From: Vibrio echinoideorum
Lineage (GTDB): Bacteria; Pseudomonadota; Gammaproteobacteria; Enterobacterales; Vibrionaceae
Assembly: GCF_024347455.1 (NCBI RefSeq)
Contig: NZ_AP025483.1
Coordinates: forward strand, 2,790,001-2,854,000
Length of the DNA stretch: 64,000 bases
Reading direction: 5' to 3'
Positions 49,462-61,995 of this stretch are shown one piece after another. The notes under the pieces are model-generated. The model was given only the letters and a program-made list of their open reading frames with translations, was not told the DNA's origin and did not search any database. The position numbers and the translations under genes were made by a program. Position 1 is the first letter of the stretch. Every line of letters begins with the position of its first letter.

Positions 49462-49983
49462 CTAAGAGCGGGCATTAACACCGCGAGGTGCTGCACTAAT
49501 CGTTGTAGTGCTCGTATTTTTATGTGCAAAACCATTATTAACCGCAAGATCGATATCTTGACGATCAGAAATCTGTAAAACTTCGTTATCTTTCATTAGC
49601 TCACCGAGCGTAATGTCGTTTAAGAAGCTGCTAATTCGGGAGCTCAAATCACGCCATAAGGTGTGAGTTAAACAACGACTGCCACCTTGGCAATCTGCTC
49701 GACCGTGACACTTGGTTGCATCGACTGATTCGTCTACTGCAGCAATAACAGTTCCGACAGCAATGTCGCTCGCTTCTGCACCTAAACGGTAACCACCACC
49801 AGGGCCGCGAACACTAGCAACTAAGCCAGCTTTACGTAACTTAGAAAATAGCTGTTCTAAGTAAGATAACGAGATGCCTTGTCGCTCTGAAATATCAGCC
49901 AGAGGAACTGGGCTTTTTTGCGAATGCAGTGCTACATCTAGCATAGCTGTTACCGCATATCTTCCTTTAGATGTAAGTTTCAT
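49462..49983 (-). CDS. iscR: Iron-sulfur cluster-sensing regulator IscR
   Basis: A 173-residue Rrf2-family regulator. The winged helix starts [20 protein letters not shown]. The [2Fe-2S] ligands Cys92, Cys98 and Cys104 plus His107 lie in [20 protein letters not shown], at the same positions as E. coli. Family knowledge: holo-IscR represses the isc operon and apo-IscR activates suf. The start at 49983 matches the family. An in-frame extension upstream is not conserved. Its own promoter carries two operators listed separately. Confidence 0.96.
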   Translation of the reverse strand: MKLTSKGRYAVTAMLDVALHSQKSPVPLADISERQGISLSYLEQLFSKLRKAGLVASVRGPGGGYRLGAEASDIAVGTVIAAVDESVDATKCHGRADCQGGSRCLTHTLWRDLSSRISSFLNDITLGELMKDNEVLQISDRQDIDLAVNNGFAHKNTSTTTISAAPRGVNARS

Positions 49984-50025
49984 ATCACACCGTATCCACA
50001 TTGTTTATGTGGTTGGAATCTTCCC

Positions 50026-50075
50026 ATACCCGACTAAATTGGTCAAGTATTTAGTTGACTATTTTAGTCAGGTAT
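50026..50075 (-). promoter_or_regulatory. Two adjoining type-1 IscR operators
   Basis: Two consecutive 25-base sites, 50026-50050 and 50051-50075. Each has the pattern of the IscR type-1 site, with the GACT...(A/G)GTC core (for example ATACCCGACTAAATTGGTC). They lie 43-92 bases upstream of the iscR start and would overlap its promoter. This is the expected autoregulation. Confidence 0.85.
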
Positions 50076-50099
50076 TTAGCCCTAACAATAGTATGGGCT

Positions 50100-50828
50100 T
50101 TATTTGTTGTTTTTGCTCTTCTCAATTGAAGTCAAAATACCACGTAGAGTATTGATCTCTTGTAGTTCTGGACGAGATCGGCTGAATAAACGACGCAGCT
50201 TGTTCATCACCTGACCCGGCTTCTCCTTAGAGATAAATTGGGTATCAATGATCACTTTTTCAAGGTGTTCATAGAACATTTCTAGTTCTTCGTGACGAGG
50301 GTAGTCATCTTGTTGCTGCGGTTGGTACTGGCTAGCCACCATATCAAGGTGTGCCACGCGAACTTCATAGCTCAGTGTCTGTACTGCCATTGCTAGATTT
50401 AATGAGCTGTACTCTGGGTTAGCGGGGATACATACGTGGAAATGACACTTCTGAAGCTCATCATTGGTTAAGCCTGTACGCTCACGGCCGAACACTAATG
50501 CCACAGGATGCTTCTGACCTTCAACTGCAAACTTTTGTCCACATTCACGCGGCTCAAGCATTGGCCATTCAAGCGTACGAGAACGAGCACTTGAACCAAC
50601 CACCAAACCACAGTCTTTTACTGCTTCATCCAGTGTAGACACAATAGTTGCGTTTTCTGCGATGTCACCTGCACCAGCAGCCAGTGCTAAGGTCTGCTCG
50701 TCAACTTCACATTGAGGGTCAACAAGAACTAATTGACTCAAACCCATCACTTTCATTGCGCGAGCTGCTGATCCGATATTCCCTGAATGAGACGTACCAA
50801 CCAGAACGACTTTTACATTGTCTAACAT
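50100..50828 (-). CDS. trmJ: tRNA (cytidine/uridine-2'-O)-methyltransferase TrmJ
   Basis: A 242-residue SPOUT methyltransferase. The N-terminal text [30 protein letters not shown] and the knot motifs [16 protein letters not shown] and [16 protein letters not shown] are typical. Family knowledge: it 2'-O-methylates position 32 of several tRNAs. The start at 50828 is chosen over an upstream in-frame GTG because it matches the family. It is divergent from suhB and separate from the isc operon. Confidence 0.94.
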   Translation of the reverse strand: MLDNVKVVLVGTSHSGNIGSAARAMKVMGLSQLVLVDPQCEVDEQTLALAAGAGDIAENATIVSTLDEAVKDCGLVVGSSARSRTLEWPMLEPRECGQKFAVEGQKHPVALVFGRERTGLTNDELQKCHFHVCIPANPEYSSLNLAMAVQTLSYEVRVAHLDMVASQYQPQQQDDYPRHEELEMFYEHLEKVIIDTQFISKEKPGQVMNKLRRLFSRSRPELQEINTLRGILTSIEKSKNNK

Positions 50829-50957
50829 GCTATATGACACCACTTTAAAAATAATCGCGAGATATTAACACATAGCAAAGTAAAATGGTCAGACCCTTCG
50901 CGGAATGTGAAATCAAGAGTTCAAAAAATAACCACTTCCCTTTTGGGGAAACTTTGG

Positions 50958-50963
50958 TATACT
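50958..50963 (+). promoter_or_regulatory. Possible -10 element of suhB
   Basis: TATACT lies about 50 bases upstream of the suhB start in the divergent region. A matching -35 is weak, so this is a low-confidence call. Confidence 0.3.
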
Positions 50964-51009
50964 CGCCGCCGCTTTAAACTGTTCTTTAACATCTTGTGGG
51001 AAAAACCAT

Positions 51010-51813
51010 ATGCATCCAATGCTAAACATTGCGATACGCGCTGCGCGTAAAGCTGGCAACCATATTGCTAAATCTCTAGAAACAACTGATAAGATCGAAT
51101 CATCTCTAAAAGGTAACAACGATTACGTTACTAACATTGCTCAAGAAGCTGAGTACATGATCATTGAGACAATCAAATCATCTTACCCAGAGCACAGCAT
51201 TATTTCTGAAGAATCAGGCCTGACTGAAGGTAAAGACTCTGACGTACAATGGATCGTTGACCCACTAGATGGCACCAACAACTTTGTAAAAGGTTTCCCT
51301 CACTTCTCTGTATCTATCGCTGTTCGCATGAATGGTCGTACAGAAGTTGCTTGTGTTTATGACCCAATGCTAAACGAGCTATTCACAGCTCAACGTGGCT
51401 CTGGCGCTCAACTTAACAACGCTCGTATGCGTGTTAGCCAACTTAAAGACCTTCAAGGTACTGTTCTAGCGACTGGTTTCCCATTCAAGCAAAAACAACA
51501 CTCTGAATCTTTCATGAAAATCATCTCAGCTCTATTCGTAGATTGTGCTGATTTCCGTCGTACTGGCTCTCCAGCACTTGACCTATGTTACCTAGCAGCT
51601 GGCCGTGTTGACGGTTACCTAGAACTAGGCCTTAAGCCATGGGATCTAGCAGCTGGCGATCTAATCGCTCGTGAAGCTGGCGCTATCATGACTGACTTTG
51701 CTGGCGGCACTGACTACATGACGTCTGGTAATGTTGTTGCTTCAAGTGCACGTGGTGTTAAGTCTATTCTTAAGCACGTTCGCGAGAACTCTAACGAAGG
51801 TATGCTGAAGTAA
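51010..51813 (+). CDS. suhB: Inositol-1-monophosphatase / antitermination factor SuhB
   Basis: A 267-residue metal-dependent phosphatase. Motifs are EESG (about 76-79), WIVDPLDGTNNFVKGFPHF, and GLKPWDLAAGDLIAREAG. Family knowledge: SuhB hydrolyses inositol phosphates and, in E. coli, is part of the rRNA antitermination complex. Divergent from trmJ, monocistronic, with a terminator just downstream. The length matches E. coli (267). Confidence 0.95.
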   Translation: MHPMLNIAIRAARKAGNHIAKSLETTDKIESSLKGNNDYVTNIAQEAEYMIIETIKSSYPEHSIISEESGLTEGKDSDVQWIVDPLDGTNNFVKGFPHFSVSIAVRMNGRTEVACVYDPMLNELFTAQRGSGAQLNNARMRVSQLKDLQGTVLATGFPFKQKQHSESFMKIISALFVDCADFRRTGSPALDLCYLAAGRVDGYLELGLKPWDLAAGDLIAREAGAIMTDFAGGTDYMTSGNVVASSARGVKSILKHVRENSNEGMLK

Positions 51814-51862
51814 TTCAGACCTTACGTTAATGCTCTTTAGTTAAGGGCAAAAAATTTAATGA

Positions 51863-51890
51863 AGAGCCTCGCTATCGCGGGGCTTTTTTG
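51863..51890 (+). terminator. Rho-independent terminator after suhB
   Basis: AGCCTCGC-TATC-GCGGGGCT stem followed by TTTTTTG, 50 bases past the suhB stop. Confidence 0.9.
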
Positions 51891-52047
51891 TATCTGCGAT
51901 ACGAGCAAGACGACGGTTAGTTACAATGAGCACAAATCACTTACCCTATCAGTTGCATTTTGCCCCCCACTTGATAGTATTTTACGGATTGGTAAATGCT
52001 GAAAAGCCCCTTAGATAGCACAAGCTTACCTATAAAATGCAGATATA

Positions 52048-52078
52048 AAAAAACCGCTAGTTGCCTAGCGGTTTTTTT
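52048..52078. terminator. Bidirectional terminator between suhB and secF
   Basis: ACCGCTAG / CTAGCGGT stem with A-run and T-run on the two sides. It lies beyond the secF stop on the minus strand and ends the queA-tgt-yajC-secDF group. Confidence 0.9.
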
Positions 52079-52106
52079 GGTTTATCGAAACTGATTAAGC
52101 CAAGGC

Positions 52107-53054
52107 TTAAGGCATTTCGTCAAACTCTTCACCTTCTTTATCCACTTGTGGTGGCATCAGGTGCTCACGTGTAATACCCAACTTCATAGCTAGTGCAGAT
52201 GCAACGTAGATAGAAGAGTACGTACCAACCGTAATACCCAATAGAAGTGCAGTCGCGAAACCGTGAATCATAGCGCCACCCTGAACGAACAGTGCGATAA
52301 CTACGAACAAGGTTGTGCCAGAAGTGATCAATGTACGGCTCAATGTTTGTGTGATTGAGTTGTTCAGTACTTCAGGCGCTTCACCCTTACGCATCTTACG
52401 GAAGTTTTCACGAATACGGTCAAATACCACTATGGTATCGTTGAGGGAGTAACCGACGACCGTTAGCAAGGCTGCTACGATGGTTAGATCCACCTCAATT
52501 TGCATTAGAGAGAACACACCTAGTGTGATAATAACATCGTGCGCTAGTGCTAATACTGCACCTGCAGCCAAACGCCATTCAAATCGCACCGACACGTAAA
52601 TCAAGATACAAATAAGCGAAACAATGATAGCAAGGCCACCAGCTTCTGTTAGTTCGTCACCCACATTTGGACCAACGAACTCAATACGGCGCATCTCAAC
52701 TTGCTCACCAGTACCATCTTTAATCGCAGATAGGATCTGGTTACCAAGCGTTTCGCCAGCAACACCGTCACGCGGACGTAAACGAACCATTACTTCACGC
52801 GCAGAACCAAAGTTCTGTACCGTTGCATCACCGAAACCTTCCGCTTCTAGTGCACTACGGATATCAGGTAGGTTTGCTGGTTCCTCAAATCCCACTTCAA
52901 TCAGAGTACCGCCGGTAAAATCTAGACCCCAATTCAACGATTTCGTTGTTAGGGTAAAGATAGCAGTACCAATCATCAAGATAGAGAATAAAAAGGCAAC
53001 CTTTGACCAACGCATAAAGTCGATCATTTTTTCTGCTTTTAGAATCTGAAACAT
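52107..53054 (-). CDS. secF: Protein translocase subunit SecF
   Basis: A 315-residue inner-membrane RND-family protein with six membrane helices and a periplasmic domain (about 45-140). The text LNWGLDFTGGTLIEVGFEE and VVGYSLNDTIVVFDRIRENFRKM are SecF hallmarks. Family knowledge: with SecD it uses the ion gradient (Na+ in marine vibrios) to pull exported proteins. It follows secD by 14 bases. Confidence 0.96.
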   Translation of the reverse strand: MFQILKAEKMIDFMRWSKVAFLFSILMIGTAIFTLTTKSLNWGLDFTGGTLIEVGFEEPANLPDIRSALEAEGFGDATVQNFGSAREVMVRLRPRDGVAGETLGNQILSAIKDGTGEQVEMRRIEFVGPNVGDELTEAGGLAIIVSLICILIYVSVRFEWRLAAGAVLALAHDVIITLGVFSLMQIEVDLTIVAALLTVVGYSLNDTIVVFDRIRENFRKMRKGEAPEVLNNSITQTLSRTLITSGTTLFVVIALFVQGGAMIHGFATALLLGITVGTYSSIYVASALAMKLGITREHLMPPQVDKEGEEFDEMP

Positions 53055-53068
53055 ATTAATTCCTAGCC

Positions 53069-54925
53069 TTAGATCGACAGTTTCTTAACGCGTTTGCCAC
53101 CATACATCAGGTTCACGATACAACGTGTTCCGATAATAGCTGTAAACATTGAAGTTAAGATACCGATTGATAACGTTACCGCGAAGCCTTTAATCGCACC
53201 TGTACCTACAGCAAATAGAATAATGGCTGTCAGTAGAGTGGTGATATTGGCATCGGCGATTGTGCTAAATGCGTTTGCATAACCTTGGTGAATCGCTTGT
53301 TGAGGACTACGTCCATCTCGAAGTTCTTCACGTATACGCTCAAAGATAAGAACGTTAGCATCGACTGCCATACCGACCGTCAATACGATGCCGGCAATCC
53401 CTGGTAGCGTCATTGTTGCGCCTGGAATCATCGACATAACACCGATAATCAATACCAAGTTCGCCATCAAAGCGACGTTCGCAATCAGACCGAAAGTACG
53501 GTAGTAAAGCAGCGTAAATAACATTACTGCAGCCATACCCCAAACCATTGCCATGATACCCATGTCGATGTTTTGTTGACCCATAGATGGACCAATCGTA
53601 CGCTCTTCTACAATCGAGATAGGCGCAATCAATGCACCAGCACGCAGTAGAAGTGCCAAGTTATGAGCTTCAGCGGTTGAGTCGATACCCGTAATACGGA
53701 AGTTACGGCCAAGAGCAGATTGAATGGTCGCTTGGTTAATCACTTCTTCATGCTTGGTTAAGATAACCTTACCTTCAGGTGATTTACGGCCACTGTCTTT
53801 GTACTCTGCAAATACGGTTGCCATTAGCTTACCGATATTTTGACGAGAGAATGTAGACATCTTGCTACCACCTTCGCTGTCTAGCGAGATGTTAACTTGC
53901 GGACGACCATATTCATCAACACTAGAGCTCGCATCTGTAATACTAGAACCGCCTAAGATAATGCGTTTCTTAAGAACCACAGGACGACCATCGCGGTCTT
54001 GCTTGATTTCGCTACCAGCAGGAGCTCGACCAGAAGCTGCAGCAGCCAAATCGGCACTACTGTCTACTTCACGGAACTCAAGAGTCGCTGTAGCACCTAA
54101 AATTTCTTTAGCGCGAGCGGTATCTTGAACACCTGGCAATTCCACTACGATACGGCTAGCACCTTGACGTTGAACCAAAGGTTCAGCTACACCAAGTTCG
54201 TTAACACGGTTACGTAGAATGGTAATATTTTGCTCTACAGCGTAGTTTCGGATTTCTTGAAGACGAGTTTCAGTGAAGTTAGCAACCAAAGAGAAACGAC
54301 CATTAGATTCAGAATCTACAAATGTCATATCTTGGTGTTTAGATTGCAGTAGCGATTTCGCTTCAGCAAGCTGCTCTTCGTTACGTAGAATCACTTCAAC
54401 CGCATCTTTACCTGATGGACGAATAGCACGGTAACGGATTTTTTCTTCACGAAGTTCGCTACGGAAAGCTTCTTCTTGTTGGCCAACTAGCTTCTCCATC
54501 GCGGCATCCATATCCACTTCCATTAAGAAGTGAACACCACCACGTAGATCAAGACCCAGTTTCATTGGTGCAGCACCAATAGATTCAAGCCAATCAGGAG
54601 TCAAAGCCGCTAGGTTTAAAGCAACGATAACGTCATCACCTAGTGCTTCTGTGATGATATCACGAGCACTAATTTGCGTATCTGTATCGTTAAAGCGAAC
54701 AAGAATGGAACCGTTCTCTAGAGCAACGGATTTTGTAGAAAGGCTCTTGGCTTCAAGAGCATCGGTGACAGCATCCAGCGTAGACAGATCTACAGAGGCG
54801 CCGCGCGCCCCTGTAACTTGAACTGCCGGATCTTCACCGTATATATTTGGAAGTGCGTACAACGCAGCGATAGCAACGGCAAACGCCACCATCAAATACT
54901 TCCATAACGGATAACGGTTTAGCAC
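53069..54925 (-). CDS. secD: Protein translocase subunit SecD
   Basis: A 618-residue RND-family protein. One N-terminal membrane helix precedes the large periplasmic P1 domain (about 35-445, with [18 protein letters not shown]). Five C-terminal helices carry [25 protein letters not shown]. Family knowledge: partner of SecF and YajC in the Sec holo-translocon. In vibrios a Na+-coupled SecDF1 and a second SecDF can occur, so this copy may not be the only one. It lies 20 bases after yajC. Confidence 0.96.
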   Translation of the reverse strand: MLNRYPLWKYLMVAFAVAIAALYALPNIYGEDPAVQVTGARGASVDLSTLDAVTDALEAKSLSTKSVALENGSILVRFNDTDTQISARDIITEALGDDVIVALNLAALTPDWLESIGAAPMKLGLDLRGGVHFLMEVDMDAAMEKLVGQQEEAFRSELREEKIRYRAIRPSGKDAVEVILRNEEQLAEAKSLLQSKHQDMTFVDSESNGRFSLVANFTETRLQEIRNYAVEQNITILRNRVNELGVAEPLVQRQGASRIVVELPGVQDTARAKEILGATATLEFREVDSSADLAAAASGRAPAGSEIKQDRDGRPVVLKKRIILGGSSITDASSSVDEYGRPQVNISLDSEGGSKMSTFSRQNIGKLMATVFAEYKDSGRKSPEGKVILTKHEEVINQATIQSALGRNFRITGIDSTAEAHNLALLLRAGALIAPISIVEERTIGPSMGQQNIDMGIMAMVWGMAAVMLFTLLYYRTFGLIANVALMANLVLIIGVMSMIPGATMTLPGIAGIVLTVGMAVDANVLIFERIREELRDGRSPQQAIHQGYANAFSTIADANITTLLTAIILFAVGTGAIKGFAVTLSIGILTSMFTAIIGTRCIVNLMYGGKRVKKLSI

Positions 54926-54945
54926 AGCGAGGATCCTCTAGCTGT

Positions 54946-55275
54946 TTATAGAGATTTCAGAGTGCCTTTTGGTAGCACAGCTGTAACGAAGTCTTTCTTG
55001 ATCACTACTTCATTGTTTTGATTCAGTTCGATAGAAACGTAATCGCTATCTTCTGCAATCTTAGTGATCTTACCAATCAGGCCGCCGCTCGTAAGAACTT
55101 CATCACCTTTGCCCATAGAAGACATTAGGTTCTTGTGCTCTTTAACACGCTTAGCTTGTGGACGGTAGATCATGAAGTAGAAGATCACAGCAAACATACC
55201 TAGCATGATAAGCATTTCGAAACCGCCGCCTGCTGGTGAACCTTCTACTGCTGCGTGAGCTTGAGAAATAAACAT
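54946..55275 (-). CDS. yajC: Preprotein translocase subunit YajC
   Basis: A 109-residue single-helix membrane protein with the family text MLIMLGMFAVIFYFMIYRPQAKRVKEHKNLMSSMGKGDEVLTSGGLIGKI. Family knowledge: it associates with SecDF and with AcrB in E. coli. It is in the usual tgt-yajC-secD-secF order, about 110 bases after tgt, across a stable hairpin. Confidence 0.96.
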   Translation of the reverse strand: MFISQAHAAVEGSPAGGGFEMLIMLGMFAVIFYFMIYRPQAKRVKEHKNLMSSMGKGDEVLTSGGLIGKITKIAEDSDYVSIELNQNNEVVIKKDFVTAVLPKGTLKSL

Positions 55276-55340
55276 TTAAAACATCCTCTATTATATTTTC
55301 GTAATTGTTTGTCTAATTGGGTTGCACCCCTTTATTTTCA

Positions 55341-55370
55341 AGCCCCAACTCTCGGAAGAGAGATGGGGCT
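55341..55370. promoter_or_regulatory. Stable hairpin between tgt and yajC
   Basis: AGCCCCA-A-CTCTC-GGAA-GAGAG-A-TGGGGCT is a 12-pair stem broken by one mismatch. On the minus strand the T-run is on the wrong side for a terminator, so an mRNA-processing role is more likely. Confidence 0.5.
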
Positions 55371-55386
55371 CGCAAAAAAAGAAATA

Positions 55387-56571
<1,185 letters not shown>

Positions 56572-56712
56572 TTAAGCTAAACATAAGTTCAGCGAGTTCT
56601 ATGAGGAGCGGTCGCGTATTCCTTGCGAGAGATTAGACAGACACCCTGCCCGACTCCTAGCTTACTGCTAGCACCCGTAAATTCTGCTTATATCGTTTAT
56701 AACCTGCTTAAA

Positions 56713-58099
<1,387 letters not shown>

Positions 58100-58543
58100 A
58101 TGATCAAGGTTGAAGATATGATGACTCGCAACCCTCATACTCTATTGCGCTCACATTCACTGGCCGATGCTAAGCACATGATGGAAGCGCTTGATATCCG
58201 CCACATCCCAGTTGTTGATGCCGACAGGAAACTATTAGGCGTCGTCACACAACGAGACGTTCTTGCCGCTCAAGAGTCTAGCCTGCAAAACATCCCACAA
58301 GCTCAATCATTTACTCTTGCTACACCGCTCAACGACATCATGCACAAAAGCGTAATGTCTGTAGAACCACGAGCAGGATTGAAAGAATCAGCTGTTTATA
58401 TGCAGAAACACAAAGTGGGCTGTTTGCCTGTCGTAGATGATCACGAATTAGTAGGCATTATCACCGACAGTGATTTCGTCACGATAGCGATCAACTTACT
58501 CGAACTACAAGAAGAAGTAGAACCGGAAGAAATAGAAGGTTAA
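58100..58543 (+). CDS. CBS-domain pair protein
   Basis: A 147-residue protein made of two CBS repeats and little else: VEDMMTRNPHTLLRSHSLADAKHMMEALDIRHIPVVDADRKLLGVVTQRD and IMHKSVMSVEPRAGLKESAVYMQKHKVGCLPVVDDHELVGIITDSDFV. The tail is acidic. Family knowledge: stand-alone CBS pairs bind adenine nucleotides and may regulate partner enzymes, but the partner is unknown. A strong AAGGAGG precedes the ATG. It is monocistronic with a weak terminator. Confidence 0.88.
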   Translation: MIKVEDMMTRNPHTLLRSHSLADAKHMMEALDIRHIPVVDADRKLLGVVTQRDVLAAQESSLQNIPQAQSFTLATPLNDIMHKSVMSVEPRAGLKESAVYMQKHKVGCLPVVDDHELVGIITDSDFVTIAINLLELQEEVEPEEIEG

Positions 58544-58571
58544 TCAAGGTTGTTTTACCCGCTAACCCCCT

Positions 58572-58597
58572 AGAGCCTTTCAATCCAAGGCTCTTTA
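58572..58597 (+). terminator. Terminator after the CBS protein gene
   Basis: AGAGCCTT-TCAATCC-AAGGCTCT stem followed by a short T-stretch. Confidence 0.6.
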
Positions 58598-58706
58598 CAT
58601 GCCCCAACTCTCACATATTCACTGTGAAACTCACCACACCCTTCATTTCTTCTTAGAGACCTGTTCCAAAAAATGAGCATCTCAACAAACCTATCTGACT
58701 TATTGT

Positions 58707-58728
58707 TCTTACATATGAGAATGTAAGA
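58707..58728. promoter_or_regulatory. Perfect inverted repeat upstream of the chemoreceptor
   Basis: TCTTACAT-ATGAGA-ATGTAAGA has perfect 8-base arms, about 90-110 bases before the chemoreceptor start. It could be an operator; no regulator is identified. Confidence 0.35.
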
Positions 58729-58819
58729 CTCTAATTAGATTTATTGATATATCTATCGTTTGGATAATGTAAAAATTTGTTAACAATAAAAACAAACTGC
58801 CTTTCTGGGAATGATACTT

Positions 58820-60760
58820 ATGAGTTTAAAGAAATTGCTGTCCTTGGGTTTTGGCGTGATTCTTGCGCTAATTTTGGTTATTTCAGTCGTTGCTTCATTG
58901 CGCTTTTATCAATCTAGTCATGGGTTTAATACCTATCGTTCTCTTGCATTAACCAGTGTATCCACTGGCCGAATCCAAGCCAACATATTGGAAGCTCGTT
59001 TATCAGCATTAAAATATATAAAGAACCCTGTTGCATCGCATGCTTCAGAGCTCAATAAGCGCATCACAACATCAATTCAGTTGATTGACGAAGTATTGGA
59101 CGCTCATATTGACGACCTACATAAAAATGAGTTTTTAGCGATAGAGAAGCAGCTTAAACAATACAGCCAGGGCTTTAACCAGGTTGTACAACTGGTTAAT
59201 ACTAGGAACAACTTAGTTAAAGAAAACTTGGACCCATCAGGTCTTAAGATGCGACAAGCAGTGACTAACTTGATGATGCAAGCTTCTGCTGAAGAAGATT
59301 TAGAAGTTGCTGTCAGTTCAGGGCAACTTCAACAACATGTGTTGTTATCACGATTGTATGCTTCTAAATTTTTGACTAGCAACAAAATAGAAGATGCTCA
59401 ACGAGCTCAAAAAGAGTTTGCATCCGCCACATTTCTCGTAGAAACCATAGAATCTCAATTGATGTCAGCCGAGCAAATTCGTTACTTAGCTGATTTTAAT
59501 AATGCCTTTAAAACCTACCGAGTCACTTTTTCAGAAGTTGTTAACACGATAAAGGAACGAAACAACATCGTTTCTGGAACCCTTGATATTGCTGGTAGCA
59601 ATGCGGCGAAAACAATTGAAGAAATAAAGCTCTCTACCAAGTCAAAACAAGACTCTGTCGGACCAAGCATGGTTGAACGATTTTCAAACGCTCAATTTAT
59701 CTTAGGTGTGCTTTCAATTATTGTTATCGCGATTGCCCTTGGCATTGCCATCTCGATTTATCGTAGCGTCTGGAAAGTCGTAGGGGGAGAGCCTAGCGAC
59801 ATTCAAGCAATTGTAGAGGAAGTCGCTTCCGGTGACCTTTCAAAACAGATTCCAATAACAGGCAAAGAAACGGGTATATACGCAAACATTTTAGAGATGC
59901 GCCAAGAACTACGTCGTATCATCGATGGCTTCCACCAAATTTCAGACAATGTTTCAGCGGCTTCAGTCGAGTTAACGGCCGTGATGAGTCAAACAGAAGG
60001 GAACGCTCAACAAGAACTGAGCCAAATGGAGCAAATAGCAACGGCCATCAATGAGCTTTCTAGTACTGCGAATGAGGTTAGCCATAATGCAGCTAGTGCT
60101 GAGAACGCGGCAACTGGTGCAACTTCCAATGTTAAAAAGGGCGGCGTTTCACTCGATGCCTCAGATGATATATCTCGCAAGGTTGAAGACTCAATCGAAG
60201 AGACATCAAATATCGTCAATCAACTGCAAGAGTACTCGGTAGAGATCGGTACTGTTATTGAAGTGATCAACTCCATCTCTGAACAAACGAACTTGCTAGC
60301 ACTCAACGCAGCCATTGAGGCCGCACGAGCTGGTGAGCAAGGGCGTGGTTTTGCTGTCGTTGCTGATGAAGTTCGTTCTCTGGCCGCTAAAACGCAACAA
60401 TCAACTGTCGATATTCAAGAGATAATCTCTCGACTTCAAGCACAAGCAAAAGATGCCAACCAGTTCATGCAATCTAACCTATCGTTAGCCGTCGAGTCGC
60501 GTCATTACAGCGAACAGCTTAGAACGGCATTCGCATCAATAACGGAGTCTGTTGGCCTGATTTCAGATATGAATACACAAGTAGCAACAGCATCTGAAGA
60601 GCAATCAGGAGTAACACAGGATATTTCACAAAATGTTTCTTTGACCTTTGATATCGTTCACCAAAATGTTTCAGGAATCGAACAAAGCAAGCAAGCGAGT
60701 GAAGAGCTGTCTTCATTAGCTGTGAAACAAAAAGACTTACTGAGTTTTTTCAAAATCTAA
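58820..60760 (+). CDS. Methyl-accepting chemotaxis protein
   Basis: A 646-residue chemoreceptor. A first membrane helix (about 5-27) and a second (about 292-313) bound a long all-helical periplasmic domain of about 265 residues, consistent with the HBM (helical bimodular) type. The HAMP-like linker follows. The signalling tip [40 protein letters not shown] is near residues 480-520. Family knowledge: HBM receptors sense small organic acids and polyamines, but the ligand here is not deducible. An in-frame ATG nine bases upstream is possible; I prefer 58820 because GGGA lies nine bases before it. Confidence 0.93.
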   Translation: MSLKKLLSLGFGVILALILVISVVASLRFYQSSHGFNTYRSLALTSVSTGRIQANILEARLSALKYIKNPVASHASELNKRITTSIQLIDEVLDAHIDDLHKNEFLAIEKQLKQYSQGFNQVVQLVNTRNNLVKENLDPSGLKMRQAVTNLMMQASAEEDLEVAVSSGQLQQHVLLSRLYASKFLTSNKIEDAQRAQKEFASATFLVETIESQLMSAEQIRYLADFNNAFKTYRVTFSEVVNTIKERNNIVSGTLDIAGSNAAKTIEEIKLSTKSKQDSVGPSMVERFSNAQFILGVLSIIVIAIALGIAISIYRSVWKVVGGEPSDIQAIVEEVASGDLSKQIPITGKETGIYANILEMRQELRRIIDGFHQISDNVSAASVELTAVMSQTEGNAQQELSQMEQIATAINELSSTANEVSHNAASAENAATGATSNVKKGGVSLDASDDISRKVEDSIEETSNIVNQLQEYSVEIGTVIEVINSISEQTNLLALNAAIEAARAGEQGRGFAVVADEVRSLAAKTQQSTVDIQEIISRLQAQAKDANQFMQSNLSLAVESRHYSEQLRTAFASITESVGLISDMNTQVATASEEQSGVTQDISQNVSLTFDIVHQNVSGIEQSKQASEELSSLAVKQKDLLSFFKI

Positions 60761-60790
60761 CGTTATAGTAAAATAGATAAATAAGCTTCT

Positions 60791-60817
60791 AACGCCACTA
60801 TTTGTGGCGTTTTTCTT
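60791..60817 (+). terminator. Terminator after the chemoreceptor gene
   Basis: AACGCCAC-TATTT-GTGGCGTT stem followed by TTTCTT, about 30 bases past the stop. Confidence 0.85.
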
Positions 60818-60832
60818 CTCAAATGAACAAAT

Positions 60833-60863
60833 AAAAAGAGCAGCCAAATAGCTGCTCTTTTTA
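60833..60863 (-). terminator. Terminator after oxyR
   Basis: AAAGAGCAGC / GCTGCTCTTT stem with a T-run on the minus strand, just beyond the oxyR stop. Confidence 0.85.
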
Positions 60864-60880
60864 TTTTATTGCTCAGCTTT

Positions 60881-61786
60881 TTAAAGCAATTCCGAAACTA
60901 CATCCGCTAATTGATGGAATGTCTCGAGACGCGAAGAGCTCGGGCGCCACACCAGACCAATATCTCGGTACGCCTGTTGGCCTGGAGGATCGATCACCAC
61001 TAGGTTTTGATTTTCCAGCAAACCATGATCGATCGCCATTTGTGGAATAAAGGTAGTTCCTAAACCATTCGCCACCATTTGTACCAATGTATGTAGGCTT
61101 GTGGCGGTGAACGGGTTTATCTTCTCTTTGTCGGTTAGCTTACAGGCTGATACCGCGTGCTCGGTTAAGCAGTGCTCATTCTCCAACAAAAATACAGACT
61201 CATCTGGTAAGTCATCGTATTTAATTGGAACACGAATGCCATCTGCTTGATTGCGACTGATCACCATTCTGAATGGGTCTTGCCCAACAACTTGGCTCTC
61301 CATGTTGTCGATATCGACAGGCAAAGCCAAAATCAAAACATCCAACTCACCATGACGCAGCGCTGCTAATAAGTTAGTTGTTGTGTCTTCACGTAACAGC
61401 AAATTTAACTGTGGAAAGCGTTGGTTAACTTCTTGAACCAAATCACACAGAAGGAATGGCGCTATTGTAGGAATACACCCTACTCGTAGCTGCCCTTGCA
61501 TCGCGTCTCCGTTACATAAATTTCCGAGCTCAACCAGATCTTGCCCTTTCGCCAGTAGCTCTCGCCCGTGCTTAACCACCAGCTCACCCGCTTGCGTAAA
61601 TACTAATGGGCTCTTTTTATCTTTCTTCTCATAGAGAGGACAACCGATAAGCTCTTCGAGATTTTGAATACCTTTACTTAGCGTGGATTGGCTGACGAAA
61701 CAGCGATCAGCAGCATCGCTAAAATGGCGAGTTTCATGAAGAGTAACGAGATAATAAAGTTGCTTAAGACTTGGCCATTTATTCAT
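60881..61786 (-). CDS. oxyR: Peroxide-sensing LysR-family regulator OxyR
   Basis: A 301-residue LysR-type regulator. The winged helix-turn-helix (about 1-65) reads LKQLYYLVTLHETRHFSDAADRCFVSQSTLSKGIQNLEE. In the sensing domain Cys206 and Cys215 (EHCLTEHAVSACKL) have the nine-residue spacing of E. coli Cys199/Cys208. Family knowledge: peroxide forms their disulfide and activates peroxidase genes. The start at 61786 (MNKWPSLKQLYYL) is chosen because the upstream 26 codons are hydrophobic and not part of the family. It is divergent from a peroxiredoxin gene. Confidence 0.9.
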   Translation of the reverse strand: MNKWPSLKQLYYLVTLHETRHFSDAADRCFVSQSTLSKGIQNLEELIGCPLYEKKDKKSPLVFTQAGELVVKHGRELLAKGQDLVELGNLCNGDAMQGQLRVGCIPTIAPFLLCDLVQEVNQRFPQLNLLLREDTTTNLLAALRHGELDVLILALPVDIDNMESQVVGQDPFRMVISRNQADGIRVPIKYDDLPDESVFLLENEHCLTEHAVSACKLTDKEKINPFTATSLHTLVQMVANGLGTTFIPQMAIDHGLLENQNLVVIDPPGQQAYRDIGLVWRPSSSRLETFHQLADVVSELL

Positions 61787-61905
61787 GAAATTACTCTGTA
61801 ATATGAGTAGGATAAGTTGGGCAAAGGTCAGCAGACCTAAGGACTGAACAAAGAACAAGCTCATCGCTTTTTTCGATTAACTTAATCTATTTAATTCGCT
61901 TTTTT

Positions 61906-61928
61906 CTATAGTACCGATTGTACTATAG
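61906..61928. promoter_or_regulatory. Palindromic operator candidate between oxyR and the peroxiredoxin gene
   Basis: CTATAGTAC-CGATT-GTACTATAG has perfect nine-base arms. It carries the ATAG/CTAT elements seen in OxyR sites, though the spacing is not the classical one. Position in the short divergent region suits control of one or both genes. Confidence 0.55.
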
Positions 61929-61995
61929 TTTGTCCCGTAGAAACGGAGCCCAAACAAAGATGTGTTGGGCCAACTAATTTTTTAGGAGATTCCAA

